A stretch of 21,802 nt of DNA from a virus. Position numbers and translations under genes: made by a program. Below the pieces are notes generated by a model. It searched no databases. It was not told the origin of the DNA and saw nothing but the letters and a program-made list of their open reading frames with translations. This document shows, piece by piece, positions 19,484-21,802 of the stretch (its first letter is position 1; the number at the start of each line of letters is the position of its first letter). The DNA lies in IMG/VR virus record IMGVR_UViG_3300030085_004068, positions 1-21,802 of that record. One strand, given 5' to 3'.

Positions 19484-20656
19484 TCAATCCTCAGTTACAA
19501 TAGTTCCGTGATAAATTGCCGTCTTTCCATCATATGATGTAATACTTCTTTCCTTATAATATTCTTTAACCCAATAAATCACATAATCAATGTCTTCTTG
19601 AGTCATTCCAGGATGACAAGGAAGACTGAGCAGTTTACGCCACTCACGATCAGCAACAGGGTATTCACGATTCTGTTGCACGATATCATACTTGTGAAGA
19701 GGTTTAAAGTGAACACTAGTATGAATCTTTTTATCTGCAAGATAATCAATCATATCATCGCGTTCAGCAGCAGGAACACGAGCACAATAATACTGAACCG
19801 TTTCAGACCACACAGGTGGACGAATCAGACCTGCAAGGCCCTCATTATATGATTTTTGAATATGTCTACGCCATTCAAGATGCTTAGATAGTTTTTTCAT
19901 TTGCTCTAGACAAATCGCTGCCTGAAGGTCAATCATGTAGCACTTATATCCAAGAACATCAACCTCATAATCCCATGAATATCCAGGTCTACCAGTCAGA
20001 CCATCGTCTTTCTTGACACGAGAATAAGTGCTGGTGATTCCTAACCATGTCATGGGGACCAACTTTTCATACAGATCCTTATCATTAGTAGTAATCATTC
20101 CACCATCACCACATGGCATTGTCTTCACTGCTTGGAATGACCACACAGCAACATCACCTTGAGTTCCAGCACCAGGCGTATAACAACTATGAGCACAGTC
20201 CTCAATAATCAAACCATCATAAAACTTACGGATTTCATCAATGGGAGCCTGAACTCCTGCTTGATTAACTGCAATGATTGCCTTTGTATTTGGTTTGAGG
20301 TTCTTACGAACATCTTCAGGATCAAGACACATAGTGTCTTCCAAAACATCAACGATATTAGAGGTGCAATTATTCCAAAGAGGAACAACGGCAGTGGTCA
20401 TGAAAGAAATTGTAGGATTGATAATATCACAATCTTTGATCCCTAAAGCCTTAAGAACAAGATCTTGTCCACTGGTTGCACTATTTACTGCTACGGCATA
20501 CTTAGCACCGACCATCTCAGCAAACTTCTTTTCAAACTCAGCGACTTTAGGTCCTTTACCCCACCAACCGCTTTCGATTGATTCTTTGATAGCATTAACT
20601 TCCTCTTCTCCACCAACGGGACGAAGAACTGGCAATACAGTATCACGAATTTTCAT
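19484..20656 (-). CDS. DegT/DnrJ/EryC1/StrS sugar aminotransferase
   Basis: The 390-residue protein is a PLP-dependent nucleotide-sugar aminotransferase. The lysine that binds PLP is present: K178 in SFQAVKTMPCGDGG. Other family marks are NSATSGQDL (58-66), IEDCAHSCYT (151-160) and the C-terminal HFKPLHKY. It probably puts an amino group on a keto-sugar such as a 4-keto-6-deoxyhexose; with gmd in the operon, a GDP-perosamine-like route is possible, and with the RmlC-type gene upstream a dTDP-amino sugar is possible. The substrate cannot be decided from sequence. A good Shine-Dalgarno sequence (AGGAGA) lies seven bases before the ATG, the strongest ribosome site in the island. Confidence 0.88.
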   Translation of the reverse strand: MKIRDTVLPVLRPVGGEEEVNAIKESIESGWWGKGPKVAEFEKKFAEMVGAKYAVAVNSATSGQDLVLKALGIKDCDIINPTISFMTTAVVPLWNNCTSNIVDVLEDTMCLDPEDVRKNLKPNTKAIIAVNQAGVQAPIDEIRKFYDGLIIEDCAHSCYTPGAGTQGDVAVWSFQAVKTMPCGDGGMITTNDKDLYEKLVPMTWLGITSTYSRVKKDDGLTGRPGYSWDYEVDVLGYKCYMIDLQAAICLEQMKKLSKHLEWRRHIQKSYNEGLAGLIRPPVWSETVQYYCARVPAAERDDMIDYLADKKIHTSVHFKPLHKYDIVQQNREYPVADREWRKLLSLPCHPGMTQEDIDYVIYWVKEYYKERSITSYDGKTAIYHGTIVTED

Positions 20657-20668
20657 TAGTTTCTCCTA

Positions 20669-21370
20669 TTAGCAAATGTGAAAATTATTAATGTCAAGGA
20701 CTTCACCATTCCTTGCCCAATCGTTTCTAATCATACCCAACCAATCCAACCACTCAAAATCATGATCATTTTCAGTAATAAAATTATAAAGAAGTTGCTC
20801 TGATCCAAGAGCTAATGTAGTGTTCTCCTCAATGTATTTCATAGCATAATTAGCATAATCATTCATGACAGAAGTTTTCATGGAGAAAAACATATCATTG
20901 TATAATCCATCCTTGGGATTTTCCAAATAACTTCCATTCAAAAAAGAAAAGTCTGGATTAGACAGTAGTGCTTGTTTTTTTAAATTTTCTGTTCTTTCAA
21001 AGACATATGGGCAAGTAAACATTCTCCTTGCCGTAATGTAAGAAATATTCTCATAGTTATCTAGGTCAGTTTCATCAAGGGCAGTTTTGAGCATGAGAAG
21101 CTCTCCCATTCCTTTATTAGTTGTCCCAATATTACCACCACTTCCAGTAGTACACATCTCAGTCTCAGAGAGTAACTCCCGCAATTCTTCACTCTTTATT
21201 TGATCTGGATCATCAATTGTATTTTCACAGACCAAAAGATCGAAAGATTCTGGCAAAATTCTAATAAGTTGCTTCAAACAAATTAGATATTCATTCTCCC
21301 GAACGTCACAAACTTGTTCGCTAAGTTGAACTGGTCGCAATGAACAGAATGCCAATGCTAAATTTTTCAT
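20669..21370 (-). CDS. Unknown protein (233 aa), first gene after the glycan-island promoter
   Basis: I do not recognise a family. The chain is cytoplasmic in character: a beta-strand-like start (MKNLALAFCSLRPV), a Gly/Asn loop (GSGGNIGTTNKGMGELLMLK, about residues 76-95), and several aromatic clusters towards the C-terminus. Such a layout is compatible with a nucleotide-sugar-dependent enzyme, and the gene leads a glycan operon, but no catalytic motif is clear. I chose the ATG at 21370; a GTG at 21382 lies only about 5 bases from the predicted transcript start, so is less likely. The next gene starts 12 bases after the stop. Confidence 0.7.
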   Translation of the reverse strand: MKNLALAFCSLRPVQLSEQVCDVRENEYLICLKQLIRILPESFDLLVCENTIDDPDQIKSEELRELLSETEMCTTGSGGNIGTTNKGMGELLMLKTALDETDLDNYENISYITARRMFTCPYVFERTENLKKQALLSNPDFSFLNGSYLENPKDGLYNDMFFSMKTSVMNDYANYAMKYIEENTTLALGSEQLLYNFITENDHDFEWLDWLGMIRNDWARNGEVLDINNFHIC

Positions 21371-21393
21371 ATGAGACTTCACATTTATCCAGC

Positions 21394-21422
21394 ATTATAC
21401 TCGATATAATACGTTTATGCAA
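21394..21422 (-). promoter_or_regulatory. Sigma70-type promoter TTGCAT-17-TATAAT before the glycan island
   Basis: On the minus strand a perfect TATAAT (21394-21399) is 17 bases from TTGCAT (21417-21422), a weak -35 box. The expected start is near 21387, about 17 bases before the ATG at 21370. The -35 box overlaps the last codons of the RmlC-type gene. No other promoter of this quality was seen in the next 15 kb, so this could drive much of the island. Confidence 0.62.
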
Positions 21423-21802
21423 GTGTGCATTCCTTTAATACTTTACCTTCATCATCTTTTTTAGATAGAATTGGGTTACTAATCTGCCAATCAATATTCA
21501 ATTCAGGATCATTCCAGAGTAGAGTTCTTTCATTCTCTGGGCTATAATCATTAGTTACCTTATAAAAAAATTGTGTCCCCTCACTTAAAGATAAGAATCC
21601 ATGGGCAAAACCTGGGGGAACCCATAAAGAAAGATTATTTTTACTCGATAGAATGATAGAAAAAGATTTACCAAAAGTGGGAGACTTCTGTCGTATATCA
21701 ACAATAACATCCTGCACGGATCCTTTGATCACTCTAACAAGTTTGCCTTGAGGTTTTTTAAGTTGATAGTGAAGACCTCTCAGCACACCCTTCTTTGATG
21801 TG
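21415..21802 (-). CDS. rfbC: RmlC/RfbC-type dTDP-4-dehydrorhamnose 3,5-epimerase, C-terminal part
   Basis: This is a cupin-fold sugar epimerase of the RmlC type, cut by the window edge at its N-terminus. The frame is open to base 21802 and reads TSKKGVLRGLHYQ at the edge; an internal GTG at 21786 is a valine codon, not the start. Family marks are GLHYQ with the catalytic His, GKLVRVIKGSVQDVIVDIR, and WVPPGFAHGFLSL. RmlC epimerises C3 and C5 of dTDP-4-keto-6-deoxyglucose on the way to dTDP-rhamnose; relatives act at C3 only. The roughly 45-55 missing residues lie beyond the window. It may supply the same keto-sugar pool used by the aminotransferase two genes downstream. Confidence 0.9.
   Translation of the reverse strand, partial: TSKKGVLRGLHYQLKKPQGKLVRVIKGSVQDVIVDIRQKSPTFGKSFSIILSSKNNLSLWVPPGFAHGFLSLSEGTQFFYKVTNDYSPENERTLLWNDPELNIDWQISNPILSKKDDEGKVLKECTLA

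Noticed and set aside
1-21802. A bacterial (Synechococcus) chromosome as the source
   Set aside because: Possible for the glycan genes alone, but the plastocyanin-PTOX-gnd, hli and ferredoxin mix with lysozyme, late promoter box and extreme gene overlap fits a cyanophage far better.

Overview
The window looks like part of a T4-like cyanophage (a myovirus infecting marine Synechococcus or Prochlorococcus). This rests on three things seen together. First, there are auxiliary photosynthesis and carbon genes: plastocyanin, plastid-type terminal oxidase, ferredoxin, two high-light-inducible proteins and 6-phosphogluconate dehydrogenase. Second, gene packing is extreme, with ATGA and TGATG overlaps throughout. 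Third, a perfect T4-type late promoter (TATAAATA) occurs beside near-consensus sigma70 promoters. Every gene I support is on the minus strand, so transcription runs from high to low coordinates. No tRNA, rRNA, CRISPR array or insertion sequence was seen.

Region A (21802 down to 6441) is a 15-kb surface-glycan island with almost no non-coding DNA. It starts with an RmlC-type epimerase cut by the window edge. A strong promoter then leads into an unbroken series: an unknown protein, a PLP aminotransferase, a GT-D-like protein, GDP-mannose 4,6-dehydratase, an FkbM methyltransferase, GDP-fucose synthase, a ColD-like PLP dehydratase whose Schiff-base lysine is histidine, two tandem GT11 fucosyltransferase-like genes, a GT-B glycosyltransferase, a GT6 (ABO-type) glycosyltransferase, a GT25, a heptose kinase, a heptose isomerase, a fused HAD-nucleotidyltransferase, a sugar epimerase, a GT-A glycosyltransferase and a second GT25. 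Together they could make GDP-fucose and/or a GDP-3,6-dideoxyhexose such as colitose, make an NDP-heptose, and assemble a short branched oligosaccharide.

Region B (about 6440 to 4230) has short transcription units. One encodes a secreted small beta-barrel (porin-like) protein driven by a sigma70 promoter with a dyad in its spacer and by a late promoter. Others encode a small membrane protein, an Hli protein with two tiny coupled membrane proteins, and ferredoxin with a coupled series of three short genes including a 35-residue Hli. Two terminator hairpins in this region carry the TTGACA -35 box of the next gene in their loop.

Region C (4220 to 1) starts from a perfect consensus promoter. It encodes a membrane-anchored lysozyme-like protein, an unknown protein and a secreted HExxH protein with a very histidine-rich tail. 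After a late-type promoter come a two-helix membrane protein, a small gene with a possible frameshift at its start, plastocyanin, terminal oxidase, a 27-residue membrane peptide, a 77-residue membrane protein and the N-terminal part of 6-phosphogluconate dehydrogenase. The last part fits the known cyanophage strategy of rerouting host photosynthetic electrons and pushing carbon through the pentose phosphate pathway. All functional assignments come from reading motifs by eye; no database search was done.
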